DNA from: Desulfuromonas sp. | Lineage (GTDB): Bacteria; Desulfobacterota; Desulfuromonadia; Desulfuromonadales; UBA2294 | Direction of reading: 5' to 3' | DNA length: 33,470 bases | Assembly: GCA_002868925.1 (NCBI GenBank) | Contig: PKTZ01000091.1 | Location: forward strand, 1-33,470 | In this document: positions 8,101-16,650 of the stretch, one piece after another | Layout: every line of letters begins with the position of its first letter | Numbering within the stretch: the stretch's first letter is position 1 | Translations under genes and position numbers: made by a program | Notes under the pieces: model-generated | Seen by the model: the letters and a program-made list of their open reading frames with translations, nothing else | Databases searched by the model: none | What the model was told of the DNA's origin: nothing

Positions 8101-9623
8101 TTCTGCCGGAAAAAGTCGGAGAAGTTGCGCTGCTTTTCCGAAAACGCGGCCTGGGGGGTGTCGTCCCCCATCGATCCGGTCGGCTCTTTTCCTTCGCGCA
8201 GCATCGGCTTGATGATCTTCTCCACCGTTTCGTGGGTGATGTTGTGGTAACGCTGGAGACGGTTCAGGTCTTCGACGTGCAGCGGCTCCTGTTTTTCGAA
8301 CTGGTGTTCGATGAACTCCTGCAGGTAGTAGGTGCGATCGGTCAACCACTCGCTGTAGGGGTTGGAGTTCATCAGGTAGTTGTCGATGTCGTCGGTCTTG
8401 AAGATTTCTCCCTGCTCCAGGTCGGCGGCCATCATTTCGCCGCTCTGCAGACGTCCCCGCTCGACAACCTTCTCCGGCGGGGTTCCGAGGACACCGTACT
8501 CGCTGGTCAGCAGCAAACGGCCATCGTCGGTTATGACGTATTTGGCCGGGCGCAGGCCGTTGCGGTCGAGCATGCAGGCGACATAGCGGCCGTTGGTCAG
8601 GCTGACCGCGGCCGGACCGTCCCACGGCTCCCAGGCAGCCGAAGTGTACTCGTAGAACGAACGAAGTCCTGCCGGCATATGGGCGACATTGTGACGTGCC
8701 GGTGGCAGCAGCATCCGGGCCGCCTTGAAGAAGTCGACTCCGTTGATCAGAAGGAACTCGAACATGTTGTCGAGACTGGCGCTGTCGCTCGCGCCCGGCT
8801 GCAGGATCGGCAGCAGACGTGACAACTCCTCGTCGGAGAAGACCGGACTCTTCATCCCGGCCGACTTGGCCATGGTGTTGAAGCGGTTGGCCCGGATCGA
8901 GTTGATCTCGCCGTTGTGGGCGAGCTTGCGGAACGGCTGGGCCAGGCGCCACTGCGGCAGGGTGTTGGTCGAAAAACGCTGGTGGAAAAGCACCAGGCTG
9001 GTCTCGAACCCCGGATCTTCAAGGTCGGGATAGAGCTGGCGCAGGTAGTTCGGCATGACCAGGCCCTTGTAGGAGATCAGGGTGCGCGAGAGGTTGGTCA
9101 TGTAGAATTCGTTGCCGTTCGGATACTGGTTTTCGATCTCCCGCCGGGTCAGGTAGAGCAGGGCATCGAAGCGGCGGGTGGCGATCAGCGCATCCGGAAT
9201 CACGAACGCCTGGACGATGTGCGGCAACAGCTCGCGCGCATACTCGCCGAGCGCTTCTTCATTGAGCGGCACCTCGCGAAACAAGACAACCTTGAGATCG
9301 TTCTGTTCGCAGGCGGCGGCGAAGGCTTCCTTCTGATTTTCCGGGTCGGAAAGGAAGAGGGTGCCGACAGCGAACTCTTCCGGCAGGGAGACCCCCTGCA
9401 CCAGCGCCTGCTTACGCAGAAAAGCGGTCGGCATCGAACAGAGGATGCCGCAGCCGTCGCCGGTTTTGCCGTCGGCAGCGATGGCGCCGCGGTGCATCAT
9501 GCGTGACAGCGCCCGGATCGAATCCTCGAGCAATTGATGGGAAGCTTCATTGCGCAGGCTGGCAAGGAGCCCGAAGCCGCAATTATCGCGAAACTCTTCG
9601 GCAGGGTTGATCAGATCGGTCAT
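5190..9623 (-). CDS. gltB: Glutamate synthase [NADPH] large subunit GltB
   Basis: A 1477-residue enzyme that hydrolyses glutamine, channels ammonia and reductively aminates 2-oxoglutarate to give two glutamates. The N-terminal class II amidotransferase domain begins at C15 (DNCGFG), so a 14-residue propeptide should be removed to expose the nucleophilic cysteine. A central domain follows, then the FMN-binding synthase domain with GGSCSNSGEGGE-like GGCSNSGEGGESP and PPPHHDIYSIEDLAQLI. The 3Fe-4S cysteines are in MLGCKLLRVCHLNRCTVG. The C-terminal GXGXG beta-helix domain includes GATGGKLFASGITGERF. Length matches bacterial GltB. The gene pairs with gltD downstream despite the intervening cassette. 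Confidence 0.97.
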   Translation of the reverse strand: MTDLINPAEEFRDNCGFGLLASLRNEASHQLLEDSIRALSRMMHRGAIAADGKTGDGCGILCSMPTAFLRKQALVQGVSLPEEFAVGTLFLSDPENQKEAFAAACEQNDLKVVLFREVPLNEEALGEYARELLPHIVQAFVIPDALIATRRFDALLYLTRREIENQYPNGNEFYMTNLSRTLISYKGLVMPNYLRQLYPDLEDPGFETSLVLFHQRFSTNTLPQWRLAQPFRKLAHNGEINSIRANRFNTMAKSAGMKSPVFSDEELSRLLPILQPGASDSASLDNMFEFLLINGVDFFKAARMLLPPARHNVAHMPAGLRSFYEYTSAAWEPWDGPAAVSLTNGRYVACMLDRNGLRPAKYVITDDGRLLLTSEYGVLGTPPEKVVERGRLQSGEMMAADLEQGEIFKTDDIDNYLMNSNPYSEWLTDRTYYLQEFIEHQFEKQEPLHVEDLNRLQRYHNITHETVEKIIKPMLREGKEPTGSMGDDTPQAAFSEKQRNFSDFFRQKFAQVTNPPIDPYREKVVMSTTIGIGEIGNPLIETVDRGCRLKSVSPILSRDIFDALLSFGDPKNPRFEACYKYGHFMTGFGGNLEQSLKELGERVVTAVREDKVRVVILDDRCLDDNTRLIPMAMAIGYLNQLLLTEKLRHLTTLVAVTGEVTDAHAACVLIANGAVAIYPWLLYATALNSLERNEASHRMARQGLKNVFDALTKGILKVMSKMGISTVSSYRNSALFDIIGLSNEVVDRCFTSSNALIPGLTFADIEQRIDTVHQDVFKEPAFAPFYPLQIGSSLNDNPGGEYHDFNSKVITTIHRFAESRTRDDYLKFRDLISGRGLKFVRDFLEFKSDRKPIPLDQVEPVEAITRRFDSAAMSLGSISPEAHEALAEAMNRLGGCSNSGEGGESPERLNSPRNSKIKQIASGRFGVTPAYLRSAEEIQIKVAQGAKPGEGGQLPGEKVTPLIASLRFTIPGVTLISPPPHHDIYSIEDLAQLIFDLKQVNPDARICVKLVSTAGVGTIAAGVAKAYADRIVISGADGGTGAAPQSSIKFAGNPWEIGLSEAQQSLKANHLRELVQLQTDGGLKIGRDVVKAALLGAEYYGFGTSLLVMLGCKLLRVCHLNRCTVGVATQEESLRAHYVGTVEKVISYLTNIAEDVREILAELGYASLDELIGRSDLLVASDKPQADRFDFSALLRQVEGVNTWQKRNDPFDDNAFEKHVLAEIQSVIKNPQEEIVVERKICNTNRSFGSMISGEIAKFYGDQGLPKEAITLRLHGVAGQSLGAFLIHGVSIFLDGVANDYVGKGMNNGRIIVTPRNYKDGNAALGNTCLYGATGGKLFASGITGERFAVRNSGALAVVEGTGDHACEYMTGGTVVILGETGINFGAGMTGGVAFIYDREKSFMDNLNRELVEARRIDVDEDSEAKLYLKKILISFHNRTRSPKARHILDHFREELAYFWMVTPKNMKAPLNPKEGD

Positions 9624-9660
9624 AGTCTTTTGTCTTTCGCGGAAGTCAGATATCGCAATT

Positions 9661-9676
9661 CATTAATTCCTTAATG
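9661..9676. repeat. Short inverted repeat upstream of gltB
   Basis: CATTAA (9661-9666) and TTAATG (9671-9676) form perfect 6-bp arms around TTCC, about 40 nt upstream of the gltB start. The location fits an operator or protein-binding site for nitrogen regulation, but no known consensus is recognisable. Confidence 0.25.
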
Positions 9677-9744
9677 ATACAGGGTGTTTTTCCGGAAATA
9701 AAGGGCATGGGCGGATATTTTTCTTCCGACGCCACAGGAAAAGC

Positions 9745-9772
9745 TTGACCCGGGCTAATTGTTTATTGTAAA
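9745..9772 (+). promoter_or_regulatory. Candidate promoter of the tetR-efflux operon
   Basis: TTGACC (9745-9750) and TGTAAA (9767-9772) are 16 nt apart, 5/6 and 3/6 matches to the sigma-70 hexamers. The -10 immediately abuts the perfect palindrome at 9773-9800, so a repressor bound there would cover the start of transcription. Confidence 0.45.
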
Positions 9773-9800
9773 CCTCCGGAGTGAACGCTCACTCCGGAGG
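9773..9800. promoter_or_regulatory. Putative TetR-family operator (12-bp perfect inverted repeat)
   Basis: CCTCCGGAGTGA (9773-9784) and TCACTCCGGAGG (9789-9800) are perfect inverted arms around ACGC. The core GTGAACGCTCAC resembles the GTGAnnnnTCAC-like dyads commonly used by TetR/AcrR regulators. The right arm contains the GGAGG ribosome binding site of the tetR gene, 5 nt before its start, so DNA binding and mRNA folding could both repress. Operator identity is inferred from position and symmetry. Confidence 0.65.
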
Positions 9801-9805
9801 TTGTT

Positions 9806-10366
9806 TTGGCCAAGAAAGATAAAAGAACGGAGATCCTTGATGCGGCCCTGGTGCTCTTTGCCGAGAACGGTTTCCATGGTTCGCCGACATCACAACTGGC
9901 GCAACGGGCCGGGGTCGGGGTCGGGACCATCTACCGATACTTCAGCGACAAGGACGAACTGATCCGTGAACTCTACCGGGATCTGAAACAAAAGATCGGC
10001 GCCCGGATCGACGAATCGACACCCGACCTGTCGATGCAGGAGCGTTACGTGCGGATGATGACCAAGTTCATCAATTATTTTGTGCAGCATCGTAACGAGT
10101 TCCGTTTCATGGAGCAGTACTATTTCTCTCCTTATTCGGCCGAGTTCGATTGCAGCGCACCGGAAGAGAATGCGAGGATCCAGCAGTTGTTACTGGCAGC
10201 GCGGGAGCAAGGGGTCGTGCAGGATGTGTCGATATCGGTGCTGCAGTCGCTCGCGTTCGGTCCGGTCATCGCCCTGGTCAAGGAGAATATCTATCGCGAT
10301 CTCGATCTCGATGATGAGATGATCCGACAAACGGTCGAAGCGACCTGGACGGCTCTGGAAAATTAA
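9806..10366 (+). CDS. TetR/AcrR family transcriptional regulator
   Basis: A 186-residue regulator. Residues ~5-50 form the TetR helix-turn-helix, with the typical progression LFAENGFHG, SQLAQRAGVGVGTIYRYFSD and KDELIRELY. The C-terminal half is the helical ligand-binding and dimerisation region, which is not conserved enough to predict an inducer. The start is TTG at 9806, placed 5 nt after GGAGG; no in-frame ATG fits better. It is followed after 80 nt by the adaptor gene of an RND efflux system on the same strand, so it most likely represses its own transcription and the pump and is relieved by a pump substrate. The role as local repressor is inferred from arrangement. Confidence 0.93.
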   Translation: MAKKDKRTEILDAALVLFAENGFHGSPTSQLAQRAGVGVGTIYRYFSDKDELIRELYRDLKQKIGARIDESTPDLSMQERYVRMMTKFINYFVQHRNEFRFMEQYYFSPYSAEFDCSAPEENARIQQLLLAAREQGVVQDVSISVLQSLAFGPVIALVKENIYRDLDLDDEMIRQTVEATWTALEN

Positions 10367-10399
10367 GGGTTGTAATCGCTCAAAATCAAAATAATTTAC

Positions 10400-10405
10400 T
10401 ATAAT
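10400..10405 (+). promoter_or_regulatory. Possible -10 element upstream of the efflux adaptor gene
   Basis: A perfect TATAAT occurs at 10400-10405, 41 nt before the adaptor start. No acceptable -35 is present at 16-18 nt, so this may be a secondary promoter in the tetR-pump gap or a chance match in AT-rich DNA. Confidence 0.3.
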
Positions 10406-10446
10406 CCTCTCTATCAGTTTCGGAAAAGAGCGAAAAGGGAAAGCAA

Positions 10447-11577
10447 ATGACGAAAAACAATACAGAATACGGAATGCAAGCTGGGCGGAAAAAGAAAATA
10501 TGGGTGTTGCTCTCTTTGTTTGTTTTTCTGGCCGCCGGTCTGTTGCTGCCGCTGACCGATTCCTCCGCCGAAGATGAAAAGAAGGCGGCGAAGCCGGCCC
10601 CGCAGGGGATGCCGGTCGAGGCGGTGCAGGTGACAACCGATAGTCTGGATCGTAAGCTCAACGCCGTCGGCAGTCTGCTTTCGGATGAATCGGTGGTAAT
10701 TACGGCCGAGATCTCGGGTTTGGTTAAGTCGGTTCAGTTCGAAGAGGGGAAAAAGGCAAAGGCCGGTGATGTCCTGATCAAGCTCGATGACTCGGTGTTG
10801 AAGGCCGAGTTTGACCGGGTCTCGGCCAGCCTCGAATTGAGCCAGGCCAACTACAAGCGGGCCGAGAAGCTGCTGCAGGAAGATGCGATCTCGCAACGGG
10901 AGCGAGACGAAGCGTACGCCAAGTGGCAGCTCGACGAAGCGAACCTGCGGCTGGCCGAGGCGAACCTCGCCAAGACGGTTATCCGGGCGCCGTTCTCAGG
11001 TCGTCTCGGTCTGCGCAACATCAGCCCGGGCAGTTATTTGCGACCCGGTGACACGATCGTCGACCTTGATGCGATCGACCCGATCAAGGTCGATTTCCAG
11101 GTCCCCGAAGCGTACGCCGGTCAGGTCCGGACCGGACAGACGCTCTCCGTCCGGGTTGACGCCGTTCCCGGGAGTGATTTCGACGGGAAAGTTATCGCGA
11201 TTGCGCCTCAACTCGACGAAACCGGCCGCAGCCTGATGGTGCGGGCACGGATACCGAACAGCGAAGGTTTTTTGAATCCCGGCATGTTCGCCCGGATCGA
11301 TCTGTTGCTGGAGGAGAAGCCGGAGACGATCCTCGTTCCGGAAGAGGCGTTGATGGCAAAAGGGATGAGTCAGCTTGTTTACAAAGTGGTCGACGGCAAG
11401 GTTGAAGTTGCCCCGGTCAAGACCGGGGCCCGCCTGAAAGGGCGGGTCGAAATCCTCGAGGGGCTCGAAGCGGGTGAGACGATAATCACCGCCGGTCATC
11501 TCAAGGTTCGTCCCGGCATGCCGGTCACGGTTCTGCCGCCGGCGTCGACCGGTGGAGAGACGAAGGGCGGGAAATAA
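10447..11577 (+). CDS. RND efflux periplasmic adaptor subunit (membrane fusion protein)
   Basis: A 376-residue HlyD/AcrA-type adaptor that links the inner-membrane RND pump to the outer-membrane channel. An N-terminal hydrophobic segment (residues ~19-37, after KKK) acts as signal or anchor. There is no lipobox cysteine, unlike AcrA. A lipoyl-like half motif follows (ITAEISGLVKSVQFEEGKKA), then an alpha-helical hairpin around residues 110-165. The second lipoyl half is VIRAPFSGRLGLRNISPGSY, followed by a beta-barrel and a membrane-proximal domain with GMFARIDLLL and LEGLEAGETIITAG. The gene ends 2 nt before the pump gene, so the two are co-translated as one operon. Confidence 0.94.
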   Translation: MTKNNTEYGMQAGRKKKIWVLLSLFVFLAAGLLLPLTDSSAEDEKKAAKPAPQGMPVEAVQVTTDSLDRKLNAVGSLLSDESVVITAEISGLVKSVQFEEGKKAKAGDVLIKLDDSVLKAEFDRVSASLELSQANYKRAEKLLQEDAISQRERDEAYAKWQLDEANLRLAEANLAKTVIRAPFSGRLGLRNISPGSYLRPGDTIVDLDAIDPIKVDFQVPEAYAGQVRTGQTLSVRVDAVPGSDFDGKVIAIAPQLDETGRSLMVRARIPNSEGFLNPGMFARIDLLLEEKPETILVPEEALMAKGMSQLVYKVVDGKVEVAPVKTGARLKGRVEILEGLEAGETIITAGHLKVRPGMPVTVLPPASTGGETKGGK

Positions 11578-11579
11578 AC

Positions 11580-14500
11580 ATGGTCCTTTCCGATATATCG
11601 ATAAAGCGGCCGGTTCTGGCGACGGTCATGAGCCTGGTCATCGTCCTGCTCGGGATGATCTGCTACCAGCGGCTCACGGTGCGGGAATACCCGAATATCG
11701 ACGAGCCGGTAGTCAACGTCGAAACCCGTTATCCGGGGGCGACCGCCGAGATCATCGAATCGCAGATTACGCAACCGCTCGAGGAGAGTCTCGCCGGGAT
11801 CGACGGCATCGAACTTTTGACCTCGATTTCTCGTCCTGAGGCGAGCCAGATTACGGTCAAGTTCCGCCTGACCCGTAACCCGGACGAAGCGGCCAACGAC
11901 GTACGCGACCGGGTGTCACGGGTACGTGGCCGGTTGCCGGACGAAATCACCGAGCCGGTCATCAGCAAGGTCGAGGCCGATGCGCAGCCGACCATCTACC
12001 TCGCCTTTTCATCGAGTAAACACACACCGCTCGAGATTACCGATTATGCCGATCGCTACGTCAAAGATCGGCTGCAGAATATCAACGGCGTCTCCAACGT
12101 CATGATCCTCGGTGAACGGCGCTACGCCATGCGGCTCTGGCTCGACCCGGCTCGACTCGCAGCTTACCGGATGACGCCGATCGATGTCGAAAATGCCTTG
12201 CGGCGGCAGAATGTCGAGATCCCTTCCGGACGGATCGAATCGCAAGATCGCGAGTTCACCGTCCTCTCCGAGACCGACCTGCGGACTCCAGAGCAGTTCG
12301 AGCAGATGATCCTCAAGGATGAAGGGGGGTACCTGGTCCGGTTGCGTGATGTAGGGCGGGCCGAGCTCGGTGCCGAGAATGAGCGGCGGGTGGTCCGCTT
12401 CAACGGTCATCCCGCGGTCGCCCTCGGTGTGGTCAAGCAGGGGACGGCCAACCCGCTCGATATCTCGACCGATGTTCGAACGATGCTGCCGAAGATAGAA
12501 GCCGATCTCCCCGATGGAATGGAGGTTAAGATCGCCTATGATCGTTCGGTCTTTATCGACCGCTCAATCAAGAATGTCTATCGTACCATCGCCGAAGCGG
12601 TCGTGCTGGTCATCCTGGTCATCTACTTCTTCCTGCGCAGCCTCCGTTCGACCCTGATACCGCTGGTGACGATTCCGGTCTCCCTGGTCGGGGCCTTTGC
12701 CATTATGTACACCCTCGGCTTCTCGGTAAACAATTTGACATTGCTGGCGATGGTTCTTGCCATCGGTCTGGTGGTCGACGACGCCATCGTCATGCTGGAG
12801 AATATTCATCGACACGTCGAATCAGGGATGCCGACGCGCAAGGCGGCGTTTCGTGGCAGCAACGAGATTGCCTTCGCCGTCATCGCCATGACCTTGACCC
12901 TGGCGGCGGTCTATGCCCCGATCGGTTTCATGGAGGGGCGCACCGGAAGGCTCTTCACCGAGTTTGCCCTGACCCTGGCCGGCGCGGTCCTGGTCTCCGG
13001 GTTCGTTGCCCTGACCCTGTCACCGATGATGTGTTCCAAGCTCCTCAGTTATAAAGAGGAGCATGCTCCCCTCTATAACCTGATTGAACGCTGGATTGTC
13101 GGGATGACCGACGCCTACCGGAAGTTGCTGCAGAAAACACTGCGCGCCAGCGCGATCATGATTCTGGTCGCTGTCGGCGTGGCAGGAGTGGTTGGCGGCC
13201 TGTTCTACGTGCTCAAGTCGGAGCTGTCACCGATCGAGGATCAGGGGACGGTGATCGGGGTCGGCATCGCACCGGAGGGTTCGACCGTCGCCTATACCGA
13301 CCGCTATGCCCGGATGATGGAGAACGTCTACGCCGGGACCGAGGAGATTGAACGATACTTCGTGGTTACCGGTTTCCCGGTGGTGTCGCAGATCATCTCC
13401 TTTTCGGGTTTGAAGCCCTGGGAAGAGCGGGAACGCACCCAGCAGGAGATTGTCAAAGGATTGCAGCCGCAGCTCTACGGCGGGATCCCGGGGGTTATGG
13501 CATTCCCGATCAATCGTCCGCCGCTCGGCCAGAGCCCGCTCGATAAGCCGGTGCAGTTCGTAATCCAGACCAACGCTCCGTACAGCGAACTACAGAAGAT
13601 GGTCGACGCGGTTATGAACGAAGCGCGGGAATGGCCCGGTTTCATCAACCTCGACTCCGACCTTAAGCTCAATAAGCCGCAGTTGGCGGTGCAGGTCGAC
13701 CGGGAGAAGACGGTCGATGTCGGGACCGACGTCGAGAGCGTCGGCCGCACCCTTGAAACGATGCTCGGCGGTCGACAGGTGACCCGGTTCAAGCGGGAGG
13801 GGAAACAGTACGACGTCATCGTCCAGATTGAAGAAGGTGAGCGTAGCACCCCGTCCGACCTGTCGTCGATCTACGTGCGCGGCAACCAGGACAACATGGT
13901 TCAACTCGCCAACCTGGTCACGGTCGATGAGACCGTCGCACCGAAGGAATTGAACCACTTCAACCAGCTGCGGGCTGCCAAGATAACCGCTGCCCTTGCT
14001 CCCGGATTTGTCCTGTCCGATGGCCTGACACGCCTGGAGGAGATCGCTGCCAAAGTGTTGCCGAACAACGCCGTGACTGATTATGACGGGCCCTCGCGTG
14101 AGTTTAAGGAGTCGAGCGCCAGCCTCTACGTGACCTTCCTTCTCGCCCTCGGGTTTATCTACCTGGTGCTGGCGGCTCAGTTCGAGAGTTTCATCGATCC
14201 GTTTATCATTATGCTCTCGGTCCCATTGAGTATCGCCGGTGCCCTGGCAGCGCTCTACCTGACCGGCAATACCCTTAACGTCTACAGCCAGATCGGACTG
14301 GTCACTCTGGTCGGCCTGATCACCAAGAACGGGATCCTTATCGTCGAGTTCGCCAACCAGTTGCAGGAGCAGGGGAAGGACAAGTTCGATGCGGTGATCG
14401 AGTCGGCCTCGCTGCGGCTGCGGCCGATCTTGATGACCACCGGATCGATCATCCTCGGCGCCGTGCCGCTGGCGTTCGCCCATGGTGCCGGCTCCGAGAG

Positions 14501-14636
14501 CCGACAGGCGATCGGTTGGGTTATCGTCGGTGGGATGAGCCTCGGAACGCTTCTGACCCTGTTCGTCATCCCGACGGTCTACCTGCTGCTCGCGAAGAAG
14601 AGGGAGTCATTGTCGGAAGAGAGTGAGGGGTACTGA
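11580..14636 (+). CDS. RND family multidrug efflux transporter, inner-membrane pump (HAE1-like)
   Basis: A 1018-residue AcrB/MexB-type proton-driven exporter. It opens with the family start (SDISIKRPVLATVMSLVIVL), has two large periplasmic loops after TM1 and TM7, and about twelve membrane helices. The proton-relay residues are present: D400 and D401 in GLVVDDAIVMLEN and K916 in LITKNGILIVEFANQ. The second half repeats the fold. Slightly shorter than AcrB (~1049), as is common for HAE1 pumps outside Enterobacteria. Substrate cannot be read from sequence. The start lies 2 nt after the adaptor stop, and the channel gene begins 1 nt after this stop. Confidence 0.96.
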   Translation: MVLSDISIKRPVLATVMSLVIVLLGMICYQRLTVREYPNIDEPVVNVETRYPGATAEIIESQITQPLEESLAGIDGIELLTSISRPEASQITVKFRLTRNPDEAANDVRDRVSRVRGRLPDEITEPVISKVEADAQPTIYLAFSSSKHTPLEITDYADRYVKDRLQNINGVSNVMILGERRYAMRLWLDPARLAAYRMTPIDVENALRRQNVEIPSGRIESQDREFTVLSETDLRTPEQFEQMILKDEGGYLVRLRDVGRAELGAENERRVVRFNGHPAVALGVVKQGTANPLDISTDVRTMLPKIEADLPDGMEVKIAYDRSVFIDRSIKNVYRTIAEAVVLVILVIYFFLRSLRSTLIPLVTIPVSLVGAFAIMYTLGFSVNNLTLLAMVLAIGLVVDDAIVMLENIHRHVESGMPTRKAAFRGSNEIAFAVIAMTLTLAAVYAPIGFMEGRTGRLFTEFALTLAGAVLVSGFVALTLSPMMCSKLLSYKEEHAPLYNLIERWIVGMTDAYRKLLQKTLRASAIMILVAVGVAGVVGGLFYVLKSELSPIEDQGTVIGVGIAPEGSTVAYTDRYARMMENVYAGTEEIERYFVVTGFPVVSQIISFSGLKPWEERERTQQEIVKGLQPQLYGGIPGVMAFPINRPPLGQSPLDKPVQFVIQTNAPYSELQKMVDAVMNEAREWPGFINLDSDLKLNKPQLAVQVDREKTVDVGTDVESVGRTLETMLGGRQVTRFKREGKQYDVIVQIEEGERSTPSDLSSIYVRGNQDNMVQLANLVTVDETVAPKELNHFNQLRAAKITAALAPGFVLSDGLTRLEEIAAKVLPNNAVTDYDGPSREFKESSASLYVTFLLALGFIYLVLAAQFESFIDPFIIMLSVPLSIAGALAALYLTGNTLNVYSQIGLVTLVGLITKNGILIVEFANQLQEQGKDKFDAVIESASLRLRPILMTTGSIILGAVPLAFAHGAGSESRQAIGWVIVGGMSLGTLLTLFVIPTVYLLLAKKRESLSEESEGY

Positions 14637-14637
14637 T

Positions 14638-16080
14638 ATGAGCCGAACATGCGCGATAAATAGAATTTTTTCGATGCGGAGTTTTGCTCTGGTATCGTTG
14701 ACGCTGCTTCTTCTGGTCGTCGGATGCTCTTTTGCGCCTGAGTACCGGCCGCCTCAGATGAACCTGCCCGAGGCGTACCAGGGAGATGGCCCCTGGCAAG
14801 CGGCGACACCGAAAGATGACATAGCGCGCGGCGATTGGTGGACGATCTTCGGCGATCCGGAACTGGACCGGCTCGAAGAGCTGGCATTGAGTGGCAACCC
14901 GGGATTGCAGGTTGCCTTGGCCCGACTGCAACAGGCGCGGGCGGCGCTCGGTGTTTCCCGTTCCGGTTATTATCCGAAACTCGAGCTCAACCCCGGTTCG
15001 GTCCGGAGCCGGACCTCCGCCGATTTTACCTCGAGCGGCGAGCCGGAATATTCGACAGTTATCGACCTGCCGCTTGACCTTGCCTATGAGATCGATCTCT
15101 GGGGGCGTGTCAGGAATACGGCCCGGGCGGCAGAAGCCGCGGCGGATGCGCAGACGGCGGACTACCGGACCGCTCTGCTTTCGCTTCAGGTCGAGGTGGC
15201 GCGCAGCTGGTTTGCACTACGTGCTCTCGACAGTGAGCTTGCCCTGCTCGAGCGGACCACCGCGCTGCGTCGTGACAATCTGAAACTTGTACGCAGCCGC
15301 TTCGAAGCGGGCGAGAGCGGTAAGATCGATCTCTCCCGTGCCGAAACCGAACTCAACTCGGCCGAAATTGAGGCTAGGGAGGTGGCTCGTCGACGGCAGT
15401 TGCTGCAACATTCGTTGGCAGAACTGGTCGGTCAGCCCGCGTCAGATTTCACGATTCCATCGCTGCCGCTCGACCTTGCGCCGCCCGATATCGCGCCGGG
15501 AGTCCCAACGACCCTGCTCGAGCGCCGTCCCGACGTGGCAGCTGCCGAAAGACGGATGGCGGCGGCCAATGCCGATATCGGTATAGCCCGGGCCGCGTTT
15601 TTCCCCTCGATCACCCTGTTCGGCTCGGCCGGGTTCCGAAGCGCAGAGGCGGCTGACCTGTTCAAATCCAACAACCAAACCTGGGCGATCGGTCCAAATA
15701 TCTCCCTCCCCATCTTCAAGGGCGGGCGCAATCGGGCCAACCTGAAGGGAGCGTGGGCAGCGTGGGATGAAGCGGTTGCCGGCTATCGGCAAACGGTACT
15801 CGGCGCGATCGGCGAAGTGGAAGACAGTCTCTCCAATCTTCATTTTTACCAGGCCCAGGCCGGGCTGTTGCAGGCGGCGATCAAATCATCAGGCCAGGCC
15901 GCTGAGTTAAGCCGGAAACGCTATCGGGCCGGTCTGGTCAGTTATCTCGAAGTTGTCGATACCGAGCGGACCATGCTGCAGTTCCAGCGCCAGGCGGCTC
16001 GTATTCTCGGTCAACAGTTGGAGACCTCAACCTTTCTGGTCAAGGCGATCGGTGGCGGATGGAAGCAGGAAATCGAATAA
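14638..16080 (+). CDS. Outer-membrane efflux channel lipoprotein (NodT/OprM type)
   Basis: A 480-residue TolC-superfamily channel that completes the tripartite pump. The N-terminus carries a lipoprotein signal ending LLLVVGC, with the lipidated Cys at residue 30. The mature start SFAPEYRPPQMNLPEAY and the GDWWTIFGDPELDRLEELAL region are typical of NodT lipoproteins. Two outer-membrane-efflux repeats follow, including LLERRPDVAAAERRMAAANA. I chose ATG 14638, 1 nt after the pump stop and 7 nt after GAGGGG. A GTG at 14623 would also be open but would overlap the pump gene. Confidence 0.95.
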   Translation: MSRTCAINRIFSMRSFALVSLTLLLLVVGCSFAPEYRPPQMNLPEAYQGDGPWQAATPKDDIARGDWWTIFGDPELDRLEELALSGNPGLQVALARLQQARAALGVSRSGYYPKLELNPGSVRSRTSADFTSSGEPEYSTVIDLPLDLAYEIDLWGRVRNTARAAEAAADAQTADYRTALLSLQVEVARSWFALRALDSELALLERTTALRRDNLKLVRSRFEAGESGKIDLSRAETELNSAEIEAREVARRRQLLQHSLAELVGQPASDFTIPSLPLDLAPPDIAPGVPTTLLERRPDVAAAERRMAAANADIGIARAAFFPSITLFGSAGFRSAEAADLFKSNNQTWAIGPNISLPIFKGGRNRANLKGAWAAWDEAVAGYRQTVLGAIGEVEDSLSNLHFYQAQAGLLQAAIKSSGQAAELSRKRYRAGLVSYLEVVDTERTMLQFQRQAARILGQQLETSTFLVKAIGGGWKQEIE

Positions 16081-16117
16081 ACTGTTCGCTGCCCCATGTT
16101 TTTGTTCATGAAAAGAC

Positions 16118-16148
16118 CGACCCCGCTTCGAACAACGAAGCGGGGTCG
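16118..16148 (+). terminator. Hairpin terminator after the efflux operon
   Basis: CGACCCCGCTTCG (16118-16130) pairs perfectly with CGAAGCGGGGTCG (16136-16148) around a 5-nt AACAA loop, 38 nt after the channel stop. A modest T-rich tail (CTTGCTTT) follows. It separates the operon from the convergent zinc-ribbon gene, so it may act in both directions. Confidence 0.75.
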
Positions 16149-16176
16149 CTTGCTTTGAGGTTGTTTGCGTGGATCA

Positions 16177-16413
16177 TCAGTGCAGATTTTTCTTCGGAAG
16201 CTCCTGCTTGTGACCACAGCTTTCACAGACGAAGGCAGACTTTTCACCCTCTTCTCTGGTCGCTTCACTGAAACGATCATGCACTGAATCTGCCGGTTTC
16301 TGCATCGTATGTTTTTTTGCACCGGCAATTTTATGCGGGTGGCCGCAGCTGGTGCAGATAAACGGCGATTTCTCCTGGAGCTCCTCAACCGCTTTCGTAA
16401 ATCTGTCCATCAT
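16177..16413 (-). CDS. Small protein with two CxxCGH zinc-knuckle-like repeats
   Basis: A 78-residue protein built as two related halves, each with an acidic helix followed by a cysteine pair: RFTKAVEEL then FICTSCGHPH (residues ~18-27) and RFSEATREE then FVCESCGHKQ (~62-71). The CxxCGH pairs could jointly bind one metal or make intermolecular zinc sites. No known domain name is recognised. I chose ATG 16413 because AAAGGAG lies 8 nt upstream; an open frame extends 13 codons further but lacks a good ribosome site. It stands alone on the minus strand, after a terminator ending the neighbouring small-gene group. Function unknown. Confidence 0.7.
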   Translation of the reverse strand: MMDRFTKAVEELQEKSPFICTSCGHPHKIAGAKKHTMQKPADSVHDRFSEATREEGEKSAFVCESCGHKQELPKKNLH

Positions 16414-16497
16414 AACGATCACTCCTTTCTTCATGCGCGCATCAAGTTGCATGAAACTTCAGCAATAGCCTGTGGACTCTTCAGTGGTGGCTTTGCT

Positions 16498-16513
16498 TAT
16501 ATATATATTATCA
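16498..16513. promoter_or_regulatory. (AT)n tract upstream of the zinc-knuckle gene
   Basis: A TATATATATATTA run lies about 90 nt upstream of the start at 16413. On the minus strand it offers several -10-like TATAAT-related hexamers, so this is the probable promoter area. No convincing -35 was found. Confidence 0.25.
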
Positions 16514-16650
16514 TGAATATGTCGGACGGCACCGGTAATTTGGTGAGAGTTTTTTAATAATGTCAAGGCGTTATCAGTCCCCGGGGCAGGTGATGGACTA
16601 ACTTTTGTGCAGGGAGGGTTGTCCCCTTTGAGAAGAGCCCCAAGAAAAAC

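Noticed and set aside
14623-14637. GTG start for the outer-membrane channel gene overlapping the RND pump gene
   Set aside because: ATG 14638 is 7 nt after GAGGGG and 1 nt after the pump stop, and gives a normal lipoprotein signal.
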